The notes below the pieces were generated by a model. The model was not told the DNA's origin, ran no database searches, and saw nothing but the letters and a program-made list of their open reading frames with translations. From Cenococcum geophilum 1.58 (Eukaryota; Ascomycota; Dothideomycetes; Gloniales; Gloniaceae): a DNA stretch of 64,000 nt. Below are positions 24,429 through 37,370 of this stretch, one piece after another (positions within the stretch are counted from its first letter, which is position 1; each line of letters opens with the position of its first letter). The translations under genes and the position numbers were made by a program. The stretch covers positions 1,331,971-1,395,970 of the forward strand of contig KV748223.1 in NCBI GenBank assembly GCA_001692895.1, in the 5' to 3' direction.

Positions 24429-25840
24429 GATAACGGCAAGCTCTTTAGATTAGAAGTCTGGCATTCTATATATAACTATATACGCATAGGAACATACTAC
24501 GACTATAGAAGAACCGCTAGCTGTAGAAGAATGACTAGCTATAGAAGAACTGCCAGCTAGACAGATAAGACGAAAGTAGAGAACTAGGTAGTATTGGATA
24601 GTAAGGGGAACCAGGTAGTCCCTAAACAGAAAGACAGCGGAAAAGACGGACATTAGACTTAACGCATAGGCCAAACAGTGGCAAAAAGGAGTGGTAAAGG
24701 TCTTGGAAAGTTATATATAAGGACGTTAAGCAAACCAACGAGCCAATTAGACGACGTTGACTGGTAGTTAGAGTTACCCAATATCTTACTACTTGCGCGC
24801 GCACGAGCATGGCTAGAGCTTTATTAAAGATGTAGAGACAATAGGTAATTAAGAGCTAGTTAATTAAATGGAAACAAGATCTAAGATATCTAGCGGTAGA
24901 GGAAGTTAGTACTGCCCTTTAAGAATAGAGATAATATCGAGTAAGGTCATAAGCATATAAGATTAGATCTGCTCTTAAAAGCTTCCTATTCTAGCTTAGC
25001 TTTATCTTCTTTTAAGTTATCCAGATTATATCTGCGGTAGCTCTAGAGGCGTTCTATAAAGAAGTAAATGCAGGCGGAAGTGTAAGGCTTAGCAGCACCC
25101 TACCGCGCGGAGTAACGGCAGGCCAAAATAGACGGACGTATCGAGACCCAGCAGTAGTAAAAGATGGCGATTTTATACTCTTTTACAAAGACCGACCTCT
25201 AGGCGTTAAGAAGCAGCCAGAAGGAACTAAAGCCTATACTTCTTTTGCTAAGTATAAACTAACACTAGGACAGCTATCTAGGATACCCTCTATTAAGACT
25301 ACGGCCATATAAGTAAACCTACCGCAGCGCTTACCCATAACACCTAGGACCAATAGCCCTTAGTAGATAAAGGATAAGAGCCGTAAGGACCACCTACAAG
25401 CTCCTAAGGAAGCTCTAGATATACGTAGATAGCGGTTAACGGCTTAAGATAAGGTCTACATTATAGTCCAGCCTATACTAGCCCTAGGAACCGTTAGAAC
25501 TCCGTACTTTATAGGGTAGAACATATTATAGTTTATTAAGCAGTACGAACGGCTATACGTCCAACACTATATAATAAGTAAGGAAAAGTACTAGGGCCTT
25601 TTAAAGTACTATAATTACTAAATAGGGATGTAGATCCGAAGCTTGCCTAAATTTATAGCTAGTAACTAGACGGAGCTTATAAGAAAGCTTAGGGCAGAAT
25701 ACTAAGAAAGTGACTAATTTTAATAAATAGAAACGGTAGAATTCTTAGAAGCCTATATATAGTAGTATAGGGACAATCCGCTAAATAGCATACGCGAGTA
25801 CTATAGATAGTTCGCATTAATCTTTTAAAAGGCTACTAAA

Positions 25841-26032
25841 TATCACGGAACCCCACCGCAGGGGCCTCTATAGGAGAGCCCCGTGCTCTCGCGTATACCT
25901 CGCGTACAGCTTATGTCAGCTACGCGTAGGTATATCACCTCCTTACGCCCTCGACCCTTACGATTGATCGCGCAACGTCTTGTAGACTCCTCGAATATAT
26001 ACGTCTTGTAGCCACTGCCCCGTCCCATGATA
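25841..26032 (+). repeat. 5' LTR of element G
   Basis: A 192-bp LTR, now tatcacgg...cccatgata, ancestrally tgttacgg...ccgtaaca with 8-bp terminal inverted repeats. Conserved core gagccccgtgctctcgcgta. The minus-strand open frame here is a chance feature of the LTR. Confidence 0.93.
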
Positions 26033-26204
26033 TTACGTTGCGCCTTTTTACTACTAACACCTAGCCTATAACTAATTCTACGTTTCTGTAATACTATAGG
26101 CGCTGCTAAAAGTAGCGTGCCTATGAGTTACCTTACTTTATACTTCTAAGGAACCCACGATAGTAAGACAATATTTCTTACTAGCTACTATATTAAACCT
26201 AAAG

Positions 26205-27680
26205 AATAATCCAATACCTATACTTAACCTACAACGCCAATTAATTCCAGGAGAATTTGATTTATTAGCCCTAGCTTTAACCCCTAAGGAGATAAACACT
26301 AATAATGTCTTATCTTTTATTAACTATATAACTACGGATAAGCAAGTGGAAGGGCTACTATCTATTGAAATTAAAATATAAGACGCCGAGACGTTTGTAA
26401 AAATGGTAGCATAAGAACCTGATAAATACTACCGCCTTTTATAGAACTACCACCTAAAGCTTATATAAGCCAAGATGCATACTACCTAAGATCACGATAT
26501 CATCTAAGACCTACAAGCTCGTGAGGCGCTCGCCGATAACACGCGTTAAGAAACTGAAGACAACCTCCGTATGTTTAAACGCGACGTCTAATAGTTAAAG
26601 AAGGCTAAGATTGCACTTATTGCTATAGTTACTAAAAGAGAAGGCATAATTAAATACCTATAATCTTAGCTTAATGAGCATATTTGTAATAATGCTAGAT
26701 ACCTCTCTACTGTATATAACGCCACTTAAGTCTCTATGTCCCCGGCAACTTCACCTACTTAACGCTTAATAGAGAGTTAGCGCCGAGTAGCCTTACCTAA
26801 TAGAAACCCCTACTAAAGCGATAATAAAAGCTATAATAACTAAACCTAAGCTGCTACTATAGGGTCTAATGTACGTTACCCTAATCCCCTAGTTTTCTAG
26901 GGAGACCGCAAAGAATATAGCCACTGGAAGATGTAAATCCGCGAGAAACTAACTTAGAGCGCCTGCCTTTTTCCTACGGAAGATATTAAGATTGGCTACA
27001 TTATTGGGCGAATAAAGGGTACACTATTTAATAGACTCTTCGCCTAATGGGAGACCAATAGCCCCTAGAAGTGGTAGTCCCACTAAGAAGTCCTTAATGA
27101 TCTTAACCTAATATACCGCGACTATAACCTACTAGCTACCAACTGAGCTAAACTATGTGCCCTAAAGATAAGCCCTACCGAATTATTTAATAAGTTCTAT
27201 ATTAAATTCTAGGAATATACCGGAGCCCTTGCCCGAGATAATACTAAAAACTAGGAAGATCTCCTTAAAAAAGTCACTTATCGCCTTAGTTACGCAGCTG
27301 CCAGCTATAACTATAATAATATTTATAATATGGTAGCAGCTATATAGAAGATTAAACGATAACTAAATTAGATTGCTACTGTAAACCCCCGCCTGAAGAC
27401 CTCCCTATAGAAGCCCTCCGGACCTACTAAACCACTAACGCCTACTACCCTAAGTAACACTACTGGTCCTAATATTGACCTTTTTATACTAACCTTCCCG
27501 TAGAAGCTACTAGACGGAGAACGCGAGCTACTCTGGAAGCTAAAGCGTTGCTATAGATGTTGTTAAGAAGGCTATTATAGCTATAGCCTAAACTGCCTAA
27601 TAGCTAGGTTTAGCAGCTGCCGCCTAATACCTAACCTAGTACCTTAAACACCAAATATATTGCTATATGCCACTACCGTA
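26205..27680 (+). pseudogene. Gypsy gag of element G
   Basis: The frame reads through about 490 codons with TAA/TAG. An N-terminal region includes a long predicted coiled coil (about 26500-26680; LQAREALADNTRQETEDNL, FKRDVQQLKKAKIAL). A capsid-like domain (SHWKMQIREKLTQ, KGTLFNRLFAQW) and a zinc knuckle at about 27542-27605 follow (KRCYRCCQEGYYSYSLNC, where CYRC-x4-H-x4-C is expected and His has become Tyr). The exact start is not visible. Confidence 0.82.
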
Positions 27681-27839
27681 TAAGACGAAGATGTAGTAAT
27701 AGCGGTAGAGTTAGATATGGAAATGGAAAACGCCAAGTCCTAGCCCTAAGTCGCAGGTTAGGATGCCCTGACGATAAGGGGATCTATATATTAGCCTGCT
27801 TAATAGATAACTTAATAAAGATAAATGGACGGAAATAGA

Positions 27840-30800
27840 TAGTTTTACCTATAATAGGAACTACTGCTAAAAAATAATATAAAAGCCGTTTTATAATTAA
27901 TTGCGGAGCTACTAATAAATTTATAGATACCTAATTCGTGCGTACTTATAACCTACCTACCTTACCCCTTACTAAAGCCCGCGCCCTATAACTCGCTAAC
28001 GGTAGTTATACCGCATAGAAGATTACCTATATAGCACAACTCTACCTAGATATAAATGGGCACTAGGAAGAACTCTGGGCCTATATTATACTACTTACTA
28101 ACTACCCTATTATCCTTAGAATAAACTGGCTCAAATAATATAACCCCGCTATTGACTAGAAAAAGAGAGAAGTAACCTTTAACTTTAAATACTGTAGAGA
28201 GACCTGCCTAGGACATAGCCTAGCCGCCTCTATTTACTCCCTAGGATACTAACTTAAGGAACCCCTTATTACCTTACCTATAACTAACTGCTACTATATA
28301 AGTGCCGCGGCCTTCTACCGCATAGCATGTAGGAAAGGCTAGACCGTTACCGTAGCCTCCTAATTATAACTATATAAGCTTGATAAAGAATAGGACCATA
28401 TCCTCTATAGTAATAGGATAGACATAATTAACCTTTTAGAAAACGATACCCCCGCAGAACTCTACGGACTTTTACCTTTAGACTTTAAGAAGTTTATAAA
28501 GCTTAAAAAAGGACTTACCAACGAGGAACTCCGTAAGCTCCTCCCTAAGAGGTACTATAACTTTATTAACATATACTTATAAAAGAGCGTAGATACACTC
28601 CCCCTATATTGACCTAATAACTATGCCATTAATATTAAATAAGGAAAAACGCTATCTTATAAGAGACCCTACCTAATATTAAAAGACGAACTTCTAGTTG
28701 TTAAAAAGTATATTAACAAACACCTTAATAAAGGGTTTATTCGCCCTAGTATATCCCTAGCAGCCGCCCCTATTCTCCTTACTAAGAAGCTAGGAGGAGG
28801 TATTTAATTCTATGTTGACTATAGAGGATTTAACGCTATTACGATTAAAAACTAATACCCTATACCGCTTATACGTGAGACTCTTAAGCGGCTTAGCTAA
28901 GCCAAAATCTATACTAAGCTTAATATTATTGCCGCCTTTAACCGCCTCTAAATACGAGAAGGTGATAAATAGAAAACCGCATTCGTATTACGCTTTAGCC
29001 AATTCAAATATACTATTATGCCCTTTAGCGTATATAACGGCCTAGGCAGCTTTTAAAGCTATATTAATAACGCCTTACGGGACTACCTTAACGACTTTTA
29101 CTCTACGTACCTAGACGATATACTTATTTATAGCGATGACCCTTTTAAGTATACTAAGCACGTTTAAAAGGTCCTACAGCGCCTTAGGGATATAGGACTT
29201 TATATTAATTTAAAGAAGTGTAAATTCTTAGTTACAGAAGTAAAATACCTTAAACTAATCGTTACTACTAAGGGTGTCCGTATGGACCCTAAAAAGGTAC
29301 ATATAATTACCAAATAGCAAACCCCTAACTGTATTAAAGACGTACAAGCTTTCCTTAGTTTTGCTAACTTCTATTAAAAATTCATATATAACTTTTTAGG
29401 TGTTATAGCACCACTTATAGTAATAATACAAACAAAGGGCCTTTTTATAAAAGGAAGAAAAATATATCTACGTTTTATCTAGATGCCTAAATATAAGAAG
29501 GCGTTCTAAGATCTTAAAGATGCTTTTACTAAAGCACCTATTCTAGCTTACTTTATACCAGGACAATAACTCTATCTTAAGACTAACTCCTTAGACTATA
29601 TTAACGCAGGCGTCCTCTTCTAAATAGGCGACGACGGTCTCCTCTACCTAGTCATATTCTATTTATTTAAGCTTACACTATAAGAATATAACTATAAGAT
29701 CTATAATAAGGAACTTCTTATAATTATATAAGCGTTTAAGGAATTCCAACCGGAACTCTCCTTAGCAGAACCTAACTAGCCAACTAAAGTTCTTACGGAT
29801 TATTGCAACCTTAAGTACTTTATAACTATAAAACAGCTAAACTAACGCCAAGTACACTGGAACGAGTTCCTTTCTAGTTTTAACTTTAAAATTGTATACA
29901 GGCTAGGAGTATAAGGTACTAAGCCTAATAGCCTAATACGCTGCTTATAAGACCTTCCTTAGTCTAAAGATAACCCCTATAACTAGTTCCAACAATAGAC
30001 AATCCTAAAAGCACGGAATTTGGCCCTAGGTATGCTACCTATAATAGAGCTAACTGTACCTCAGCTCTATACCATAGAACTAAAATTACCTCCTAAAATT
30101 AACGAGCTTATCACTACGGTATATAACACCTCTGTTAACCTATTACTGTATTAACTTATTGCCGTAAAGACCGCTAGCGCCCATACGCTGCCGACTAAAC
30201 TCTAAAGCTTAGGCTAGATTAATATAGCAGCCTTAGAAGTAAAAGAAAATAGGCTCTATTATAGAGGCCGTCTATTCGTCCCTAACTTAGAAAATCTATA
30301 ACGGCAACTAATCTAAATGGCCCACGACCTCCAATTAAGCGGCTACCTAGGCAGAAAAGGAACCTATAAGCTTCTTAGCCGATACTACTTCTAGCCTAAA
30401 ATAATAGACTTAGTTAAACACTTTATAGGCGCCTACTACGGTTATAAGCGCGCTAAGGCCTTTAATACAAAGTACTAAGGACTACTGCACCCTCTACTAG
30501 TACTTATACGACGATGGGCAGATATCGCCATAGATTTCGTTGTTAACCTACTACCCTATAAGCAACATGGCCATACCTATAAGAATATCCTTATAATAAT
30601 ATACCGACTTATAAAAGAGCGCCACTACGTCCTAACTAAAGGCGTAGCCGTTAGCGACGTTACTAACGCCTTCCTCCGCGAAATCTACTGATTATATGGG
30701 TTACCTAACTTAATTACGTCCGACTAAGGCATATAGTTCGGCTCTAATATATAGAGATAAATCTGCTAACGCCTTAGTATCTCCGTTAAGATGTCTATAT

Positions 30801-31700
30801 TCTTCTATTATAAAACTACTAGGCAACCGGAAAACGCTAATGCTAGCATAAAAGCGTACCTACAATAGGTAGTTGCCTATAGTTAAGATAACTGGGTGGA
30901 TTACCTCCTACTAGGTGAATTCGTAGCGAATAACTACGTCTTAACTACTATAGGACTTACCCCGTTCTTCGCGAACAAGGGATATTACCCCTAATCTGGC
31001 ATAGAACCACTAGAACCTATTAATAAGAAACTACTATATGGAAAACGCCTTAAGATATTACTTACCGACCAGCATGTAGACCGCATAAAAAATCTACTCA
31101 ACTACTGTAAGGGAGAAATGGCCTAGGCTTAAGTAAAGTAGGCCTACTTCGCTGACTGTTATAGAACGCTACCACCGGAGATGCGTGTTGGCGACTAGGT
31201 ATGGCTAAATGCACGCAATATCTCTACGCAGAGGCCTATAAAGTCACTTAATTATAAGAACCTTGGCCCCTACCTAATTAAACGAGTTATTAATAGGGGA
31301 GCCGTATACGAGCTAGAGCTCCCGCCTGCCCTAGCCACCTATAGGATATAGCCTGTATTTTACCTATAGCTACTATACCTTTATTAGCCTAACCCCTTAC
31401 CGGGGTAGATATAGCCTAAACCCCTACTAGTACTAATCTAAGATAAGAATAAAGACGAGAACCATAAGGAGTGGACCGTTAAACGAATTATTAACTCTAA
31501 ATACTTTAGTAAAGGTAGAGGACGACGGCTCTACTATAGAGCTATATATATAGGATTTGACATAGACCAGCTAGAATGGCAACTATAGAAAGACTTTAAA
31601 AATGCAAAGGATTTAATTAGCGACTTTTACCACACGAACCTATAGAAACTGGGCCTAAGTAGAGATTTTATACCTAATCCTCTATGGGAGCCCTTATAGA
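27840..31700 (+). pseudogene. Gypsy pol of element G: PR, RT, RNase H, integrase, chromodomain
   Basis: Protease: IINCGATNKFID near 27895, with Asp changed to Asn. RT: FYVDYRGFNAITIKN near 28811 and intact YLDDILIYS at 29108-29134. RNase H at about 29500-29960 (KTNSLDYINAG). Integrase: MAHDLQLSGYLGRKGTYKLL, a lost CxxC pair (AYYGYKRAK), then WADIAIDFV, ITSDQGIQFGSN and ENANASIKAYL giving D, D and E. Chromodomain at about 31468-31660 (EWTVKRIINSKYF, YYRAIYIGFDIDQLEW). Stops are almost all TAA/TAG at Gln; one TGA at 30688 likely replaced Arg or Trp. Confidence 0.92.
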
Positions 31701-31993
31701 GTTAAACCGTTATATATTGCCACGTAGGGGCAAATTGCCGTTAGATTGCCGTTAGATTGCGGTAAAGTGCGATTACGTAACTGGAATATTGTTGAGATGT
31801 CTAGGAACTTCGACCGGCGGTCGAAGTTGTTTAATTGGTTAAATTCTTAGATGCCAAGCCTTATTATATGATGTTGTTTTAAGCCTTTAGTAATACCCCC
31901 CTTTTCTTCTTTTCTATACCCTAAGTGTCCCTTCTATATGTATATAGTAACCACAGCGTCGCCGGAGCTCCGCCTCTATAGGAGGGGGGGTAG
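31701..31993 (+). other. 3' untranslated region of G with a perfect hairpin
   Basis: After pol come three short repeats of attgccgttag (about 31735-31760), then at 31806-31828 a perfect palindrome: arms aacttcgaccg and cggtcgaagtt around a single g. This and about 30 flanking bases match the decayed hairpin of Copia H. A strong purine tract, ataggaggggggggtag, ends at the 3' LTR and is the likely polypurine tract. Confidence 0.8.
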
Positions 31994-32185
31994 TGTTACG
32001 GAACCTTACTGTAGGGGCCTCCATAGGAGAGCCCCGTGCTCTCGCGTACACCTCGCGTATAGCTTATATCAGCTACGCGTAGGTATATCACCTCCTTACG
32101 CCCTCGACCCTTACGATCGATCGCGCAACGTCTTGTAGACTCCTCGAATACATACGTCTTGTAGCCACTGCCCCGTCCCGTAACA
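31994..32185 (+). repeat. 3' LTR of element G
   Basis: A 192-bp LTR with intact ends, tgttacgg and ccgtaaca, an 8-bp terminal inverted repeat. It is followed by the second TSD copy taaa. Its first 14 bases resemble the outer end of the D/E LTR (tgtaacggaacctt). Confidence 0.94.
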
Positions 32186-33585
32186 TAAAGCTGGTAATTT
32201 AGATAACGGTTAGCAAGGATACTGGTTTATAAAAGGACTTCCGCTTAAATATTAAAGATACGCCATAGCTAAAACGGGAGCTAACCTAGATAGACAAACG
32301 TCCTTTGACTTTTATTAGCTGTAAAAAGCTATAAAGGACAAACTTAGTTTATATAAGGGCGCAGATCGTCTATTAAAAATAGACCCCAAGGATTAGGGCC
32401 TTTATTAGCTAGTTAAGTAGTTTTATAATTAGCAGATAGTTATAAGTAAAGATACTACCCTTTAACTACCTACGATCTTTTAGCCAAATAAGATAGCTAA
32501 CGCCCGTTAAGCTAGCTAGGAAACGGACCTAGAACTTAAGGAGCTTAACTATAGGAGAGAAGGAAGACTTCTAGACCTAGTAAGACCAGGTATATATAGA
32601 GGAGCCCTAATATAGTAGCAGTTACTACCTACTATAGACCAGGAGATAGACGAAATGGCAAGCTAGTTAAGTTAAAAATTAAGCAAGATAGAGCTTACGG
32701 CAGCTATATAGTTAATGCCGTTCCTTAACTAAATTTAAAAGAACCTAGACAGGTTTATAACGCTATTAGATTAAGCTATAGTTTAAGACCTAGCATAAGG
32801 ATATAGCCTAGCACTAGGATATAAAGACTAGCGGAACAGTGCCTAAGCTCCCTTTGTCCTGTAAGACTCTTAACCTCTATAGGATTATTAATATCCGTAG
32901 GACTTCTAATATCCGCAAGATTCTACTGCCTTTAGACAATTGTAGTAGGACGTATAGGGTTAGCAAGGCACGCGAGGACAAGGCTAATAGACCTGTTTTA
33001 GATACGGAGGGAGTTACCGTTTCACTAAGTATAAATGCTAAGGGCTTAGGGATCTTATTTAGCAAGGACTTATATATCTGTCTAATTAAGAAAGACTAGT
33101 AGCTAAAATACGCGAGCGGCCTAAACCTATACTTCCATGGCTTGGTAATAAAGGACGACTAAAGGGTATTAAGGACTAGCTTTATATATATTAAGGGACA
33201 GACCTAAACAGACCAAGGAAAGAATAGACGTAATAGCGGGCCTTCTATAACGGAGTAGCGCTAAAGATTAGTAATAAGAAAAGTATAAACTAGGGGGACT
33301 ACTATTAAAATCGCATAATCTTTAGAGACAGTAGGACAGCTACTAAGCTGTAGGAGAATAATATACAACTAGGAGATTATATATAGATTAGGTTACAGCC
33401 TATAAAGAAAACAGCTAAAGCTAGGGAGGACTACTATTAGAATCGTCCAACCCTTAGAGACGGTCATTGGAGACAGACGCTTAACCAGTAAGCTCCGCAG
33501 TAGGCTCTGTAGCAGGTGTTATAGTAAGCTCCGCAACAGGCTCTACCGAGGGGTAGGATATTTAACTAGGGGACAGTTAAGTTCT

Positions 33586-36537
33586 AAGGTGGGGGAGGGG
33601 ACGTAGGTAACGTATAAAAGATTTTTATTTATCTGCTTAATTACAGTATTTCCTAAAGCTCCTTTCTTATTTACTTTCCTAATTACAACGCGTTAACGCG
33701 TTAATTAAGATAACCTACTGCAGAGATATTAGTTTAGCTTACCGCCTATTACTAAGCTAATAGCGATTTTCTATACCGGGCACGGAAAATCCTAATTAGT
33801 TTATTCAGCAGTAAAGCCGGCAGAACTCTATACCGCCCCTAGAATTTGGTAATATACTAGCTATACAATAAGAACGGCACCAAGAGCCTTAATTAATTGC
33901 ATAGATATAAAGCCGGTCGTATAATATAAAGCTAGACGTAGAGCTATATATAAAGCATTAATCAAACAACTATATAGAAGCCATAATCAGCCGTATATAG
34001 ATGCAGACCTACGGCCAGCTAAAGAACCAAGCCAGAGCCTTAATATTAGCACGTCTTGTCCCTAAATTAAATCAGTTAAATATCGTTAAATTAGAGCCTT
34101 TAACCAGGCCGACTTTATTCCTTATTTAAACGACAGCTAATTATAGCTTCGCAACCTCTATCTAAATTCAGTACTGCGCCAGCTATAAGACGAGAACGGA
34201 CACCGTAACAAGAAAGGGACTTATACAAAGGCAGTAGCACGATATTAGTAACAAAGCACCGCGTGCCTAAGCCATCTTCATGCGACTAAAGATAGGACCG
34301 AGCCGTATCTGGCTAAGCTAGTAAAGGACCTTATTAGGGATTATAAAGGGAATAGGAATTAGACGTACAGGAACCAGCGCTTTTCCTTAGAGGTTGTCTA
34401 ATAAAGGGCTGCATTATAGATATAAGGCCAAGGGATATACAACAAAGGTAGTTATAATAGCCGAGAAGCTGCCACCGGATGGTTTTGAAGGACGACTTAA
34501 ATAAAGTATAAAGTTAGTAGGATAGTAATAAAGAGACTAAAAGCAGAAGACAATCTTAAGAGGGTTCTTAAGCTGGAAGAAGATTAAGGATACGCAAGTG
34601 TACTGCTAGCAGCGGGAACAAAGAAGCAGCCGCAAAAGCCTAAGGATATACTAAGGAAGCTAAGTATAAAGACGGCCTAGAAAGAGAAGGAAGCAGCTAT
34701 TAAGGACATCCCAAAAAAGCACTAGGCCTATTATAGTGGTTTAGAGAAAGCTACCGTTAGTGCTCGCAAAGAAGGAAGTCTTAAGACAGGCCTCTGGATT
34801 AGACATCTAGTAAACACTAAGAGCCCTAATTATACGATACGGAGCCTTAATCGACTATATAGATATAGAAGCGTTAACAGAACAACTACGCAGCTAGAGT
34901 CTTAATTAATTATCTACGAATGCGGAACCTACGGATGCGAAGCCTTAATTAATCGTGCAGTAGAGGATGCCTTAAGTTAAGCTAGAGCCTTAGTTAAATC
35001 TTAATCAATCGGACGCCGTCTCCGCAGTCAAGTTAGATTAATTAAGAAACCAGTATATGGCTAAAAGAACGTTAGAAACACGGTTAATTAACGTTTTAGA
35101 GCCTTTATAAGAGCCTCTTCCCTTAACTACCCCTCCCCTTATAGATCAATTGCCGCCTATCTTAACACCCACGGATTAGTTACCTAGAACGATCTTTCCT
35201 ATAGATATAGATATAGAGCTTTACACAGAGTCTTACACGGAGTTATACGCAGAGTCTATAAATAGTAAGTATATAGGTACAGAGCCTTAATTGGATAACA
35301 GTACGGTAGCTTAACTAGACGCCTATATATGCAAAGCCTTAATTAAACGGTAGATGCGAAGCCTTAACCGACCAGACGTCTATATAGAAGCTTTAATCGG
35401 CTGCCTACGGATATAGAGCTTTATATACAGCAGAGGATACCTTAAGTTAAGCCAGGGCCTTATTAAATCTTAATTAGTTTAAACGCCGTCTCCGCATACA
35501 AGTTAGAATAGTCAGAGCCTTCAATTGGGCCAACTTTCTATCTTAATCGAACAACCGAACGATTAGTTATAGCATATCGTCGCCAACCAATTAGATAGTC
35601 TTCGGCTAGCAGTTAAGGCAGCCATACACGTATATACGCAGACGCAGATATAGGCGCAGGGTATACAATACAGAGCTATTAATGCACAACTAGATGTATA
35701 GCTAGATGCAGACTAATATAGAGCTAAATATAGAGTTTTAATATTAAACGGCAGCCAAACAATTAAGTCGGGTTATAGCCTCTACCGTCTTAATTAACTA
35801 CCCTATTACCACCGCCGCTGCTACTATTCCATCCAACTGTTTTATCCCTACTATCTTAACCAATTGCTCTATCTCTACTATTCTAGATCTATACCATTAC
35901 TAGATCTATTTTACTGCTAGATCTACTAGATCTGCTATAACGCCCAATTATTCTAACTAACCTGTTCCGTTCTAGTTTCCACCAACCGCTACTCTAACCG
36001 ACCGCCGCCAACCGACTATTCTACTACTATTGCTACTACTACTATTGTTCTAACTAGCTATTCTACTGCTACTGTTTCACCGTTTTATTCCACCGATACA
36101 ACTATTTTACCGCTACTATTCTGACCGACTGCCGCTAACTAACTACTACTAACTAACTGCTACTGGCCGTCCTACTACTAAGATTTCTGCTACTAAAAGT
36201 TCTGCTGCTAGATGTCCTATTACTTACTATATAAACTAAGTTCTTTTACCGACTGTTCTATTACTAACCGTTTTGCTTTATCTTACTGTGTTAACTATCT
36301 ACCTTTTACTATTACTACTACCGTTACTATTACTGCTGCTACTGCTATTATCATTTCTGGTTTACGGCTATTTTAGTTACCGCTAGTAAAAAGGACACTA
36401 TAGGATAGTTCTATAGAAAGGCTAAGGATAAGGTTACCTGTATTCTTTTAAGGATATACTTTCCTTTTTCTATTTTACTTTTGCTATTCTTCTATAGTAT
36501 AGAACGTTAGGGGACAACGTTCTTAATAGGGGAGGTA
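33586..36537 (+). other. 3' half of F1: no recognised gene, repeat-rich
   Basis: About 3 kb between gag and the 3' LTR. It repeats short motifs around gagccttaattaa and gatgcagagc many times (33900-35740), then becomes pyrimidine-rich with ctactgcta-type trinucleotides (about 35815-36370). Both features recur in F2. No pol motif was found in the frames I read. The part at 34180-34800 is richer in Lys/Glu codons and could be coding, but I cannot name it. It ends in the polypurine tract aataggggaggta (36525-36537). Confidence 0.6.
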
Positions 36538-36789
36538 TGTAGTGGGGTAAAATGGGCCACTACTTAGTGCCTTAGCATTTTCCTGTATATATCGAGCCTT
36601 TAGCTTCTCTCCTTCTCTCTATTACAACCTACCGGGAATACATTCTTTCCTTTCTTCTTACTAACTGCTTTCCTACTAATTAATTACGACTAACGACTGA
36701 CTAACTGACCGACTAACCGACCAACCGACCAACCGACAGATAGACGGCACTGTGACTTTCCCATCTAAGAGTGGTCGTACCCTCCTATA
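36538..36789 (+). repeat. 3' LTR of F1
   Basis: A 252-bp copy of 24154-24405, starting tgtagtggggtaaaa and ending cctcctata. It is followed by ctac, the second TSD copy. Confidence 0.93.
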
Positions 36790-37131
36790 CTACTACGAAT
36801 CTTAGATCTCTATCCAATATAATTTTACTTAGTGCTCTATATCTTATAAACACTTCCTTAATATAGATTTTAGCAACATCTTCCGCTAAGATTTCTTCCG
36901 TGCATACTATAAAGTATCCCCACTTTATAAGCTTATCTACTATTACTAAAATCACGTCATGATCTTATCCAGTAATAAGGTCTCTTAATTTTAGTAACTT
37001 AATAATAAAGTCCTATAATATAACCTCCTATAATCTCTCTAGTATTTTAATAGGTTATAGCCCTCTATATAGCTTATACCTTATTAGCTTATTTCTTTAA
37101 TAATTTAAATACTCCTTAGTAACCTTCCTAG
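36790..37131 (-). pseudogene. Gypsy pol of element E, part 2: integrase core between F1 and F2
   Basis: A 342-bp island of E lying between the two F insertions, matching D from about 11420 to 11770. On the minus strand it covers the integrase core start, with block DFIIKLLKLRD and onward. At both ends it shares 4 bp with the far side of the insertions (ctac and ctag), as expected of target-site duplications. Confidence 0.88.
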
Positions 37132-37370
37132 TGTAGTGGGGTAAAATGGGCCACTGCTTAGTGCCTTGGCATTTTCCTATATATATCGAGCCTTTGGCTT
37201 CTCTTTTTCTCTCTATCACAACCTACCGGAATACATTCTTTCCTTTCTTCTTACTAACTGCTTTCCTACTGATTGATTACGACTGACGATTGACTAACTA
37301 ACTGACCGACCGACAGACAGATAGACGGCACTATGACTTTCCTATCTAAGAGTGGTCGTACCCTCCTATA
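37132..37370 (+). repeat. 5' LTR of F2
   Basis: A 239-bp LTR, tgtagtggggtaaaa...cctcctata. Shorter than the F1 LTRs because its gactgaccgacc tract is shorter. Followed by tattttatggcattcca, which contains the candidate primer-binding site. Confidence 0.92.

Larger units (their letters stand above)
25841..32185 (+). mobile_element. Gypsy chromovirus G, full length, inserted in gag of F1
   Basis: A 6345-bp element with 192-bp LTRs (25841-26032 and 31994-32185) and a 4-bp TSD taaa (25837-25840 and 32186-32189). Gag, protease, RT, RNase H, integrase and chromodomain lie in order. It is one of the least damaged elements here: RT keeps YLDD, and most lesions are Gln-to-stop. The LTRs differ at about 15 positions, all transitions. 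It must be younger than F1, which is younger than E. Confidence 0.95.
24809..33585 (+). pseudogene. Gag of F1, split by element G
   Basis: An intact ATG at 24809 opens MARALLKMQRQQVIKSQ. The frame runs to the G insertion (25840) and resumes in phase at 32190 (GCTGGTAATTTAGAT), giving roughly 800 codons. A capsid-like domain lies before the break (NILQFIKQYERLY, LPKFIASNQTELIRKL). A zinc knuckle is at 32994-33038, CFRYGGSYRFTKYKC here and CFGCGGKHYFTKYKC in F2, so one Cys was lost by RIP. A Gln-rich stretch follows. No protease motif appears. Stops are TAA/TAG. Confidence 0.78.
24154..36789 (+). mobile_element. Gag-only LTR retrotransposon F1, interrupted by Gypsy G
   Basis: LTRs at 24154-24405 and 36538-36789, and a 4-bp TSD ctac. 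Element D has the uninterrupted site (around 11755-11780), which confirms the duplication is ctac. Without G the element is 6287 bp. It has a candidate primer-binding site, a gag of about 800 codons with zinc knuckle, a long 3' half with repeats, and a polypurine tract, but no protease, RT or integrase. F2 has the same build. It looks non-autonomous, mobilised by another element's enzymes. Confidence 0.88.

Noticed and set aside
24450..24810. Minus-strand frames of 74 and 62 codons after the F1 LTR, and 37415-37627 in F2
   Set aside because: They lie in the leader between LTR and gag, antisense to it, and are not conserved in sequence as proteins between F1 and F2.
31938..32138. 66-codon open frame, and a matching minus-strand frame at 25843-26028
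   Set aside because: Both lie in the LTRs of element G; chance frames in less mutated DNA.
32839..33099. 86- and 62-codon frames on opposite strands
   Set aside because: They overlap the zinc-knuckle part of F1 gag, which is in another frame and conserved in F2.
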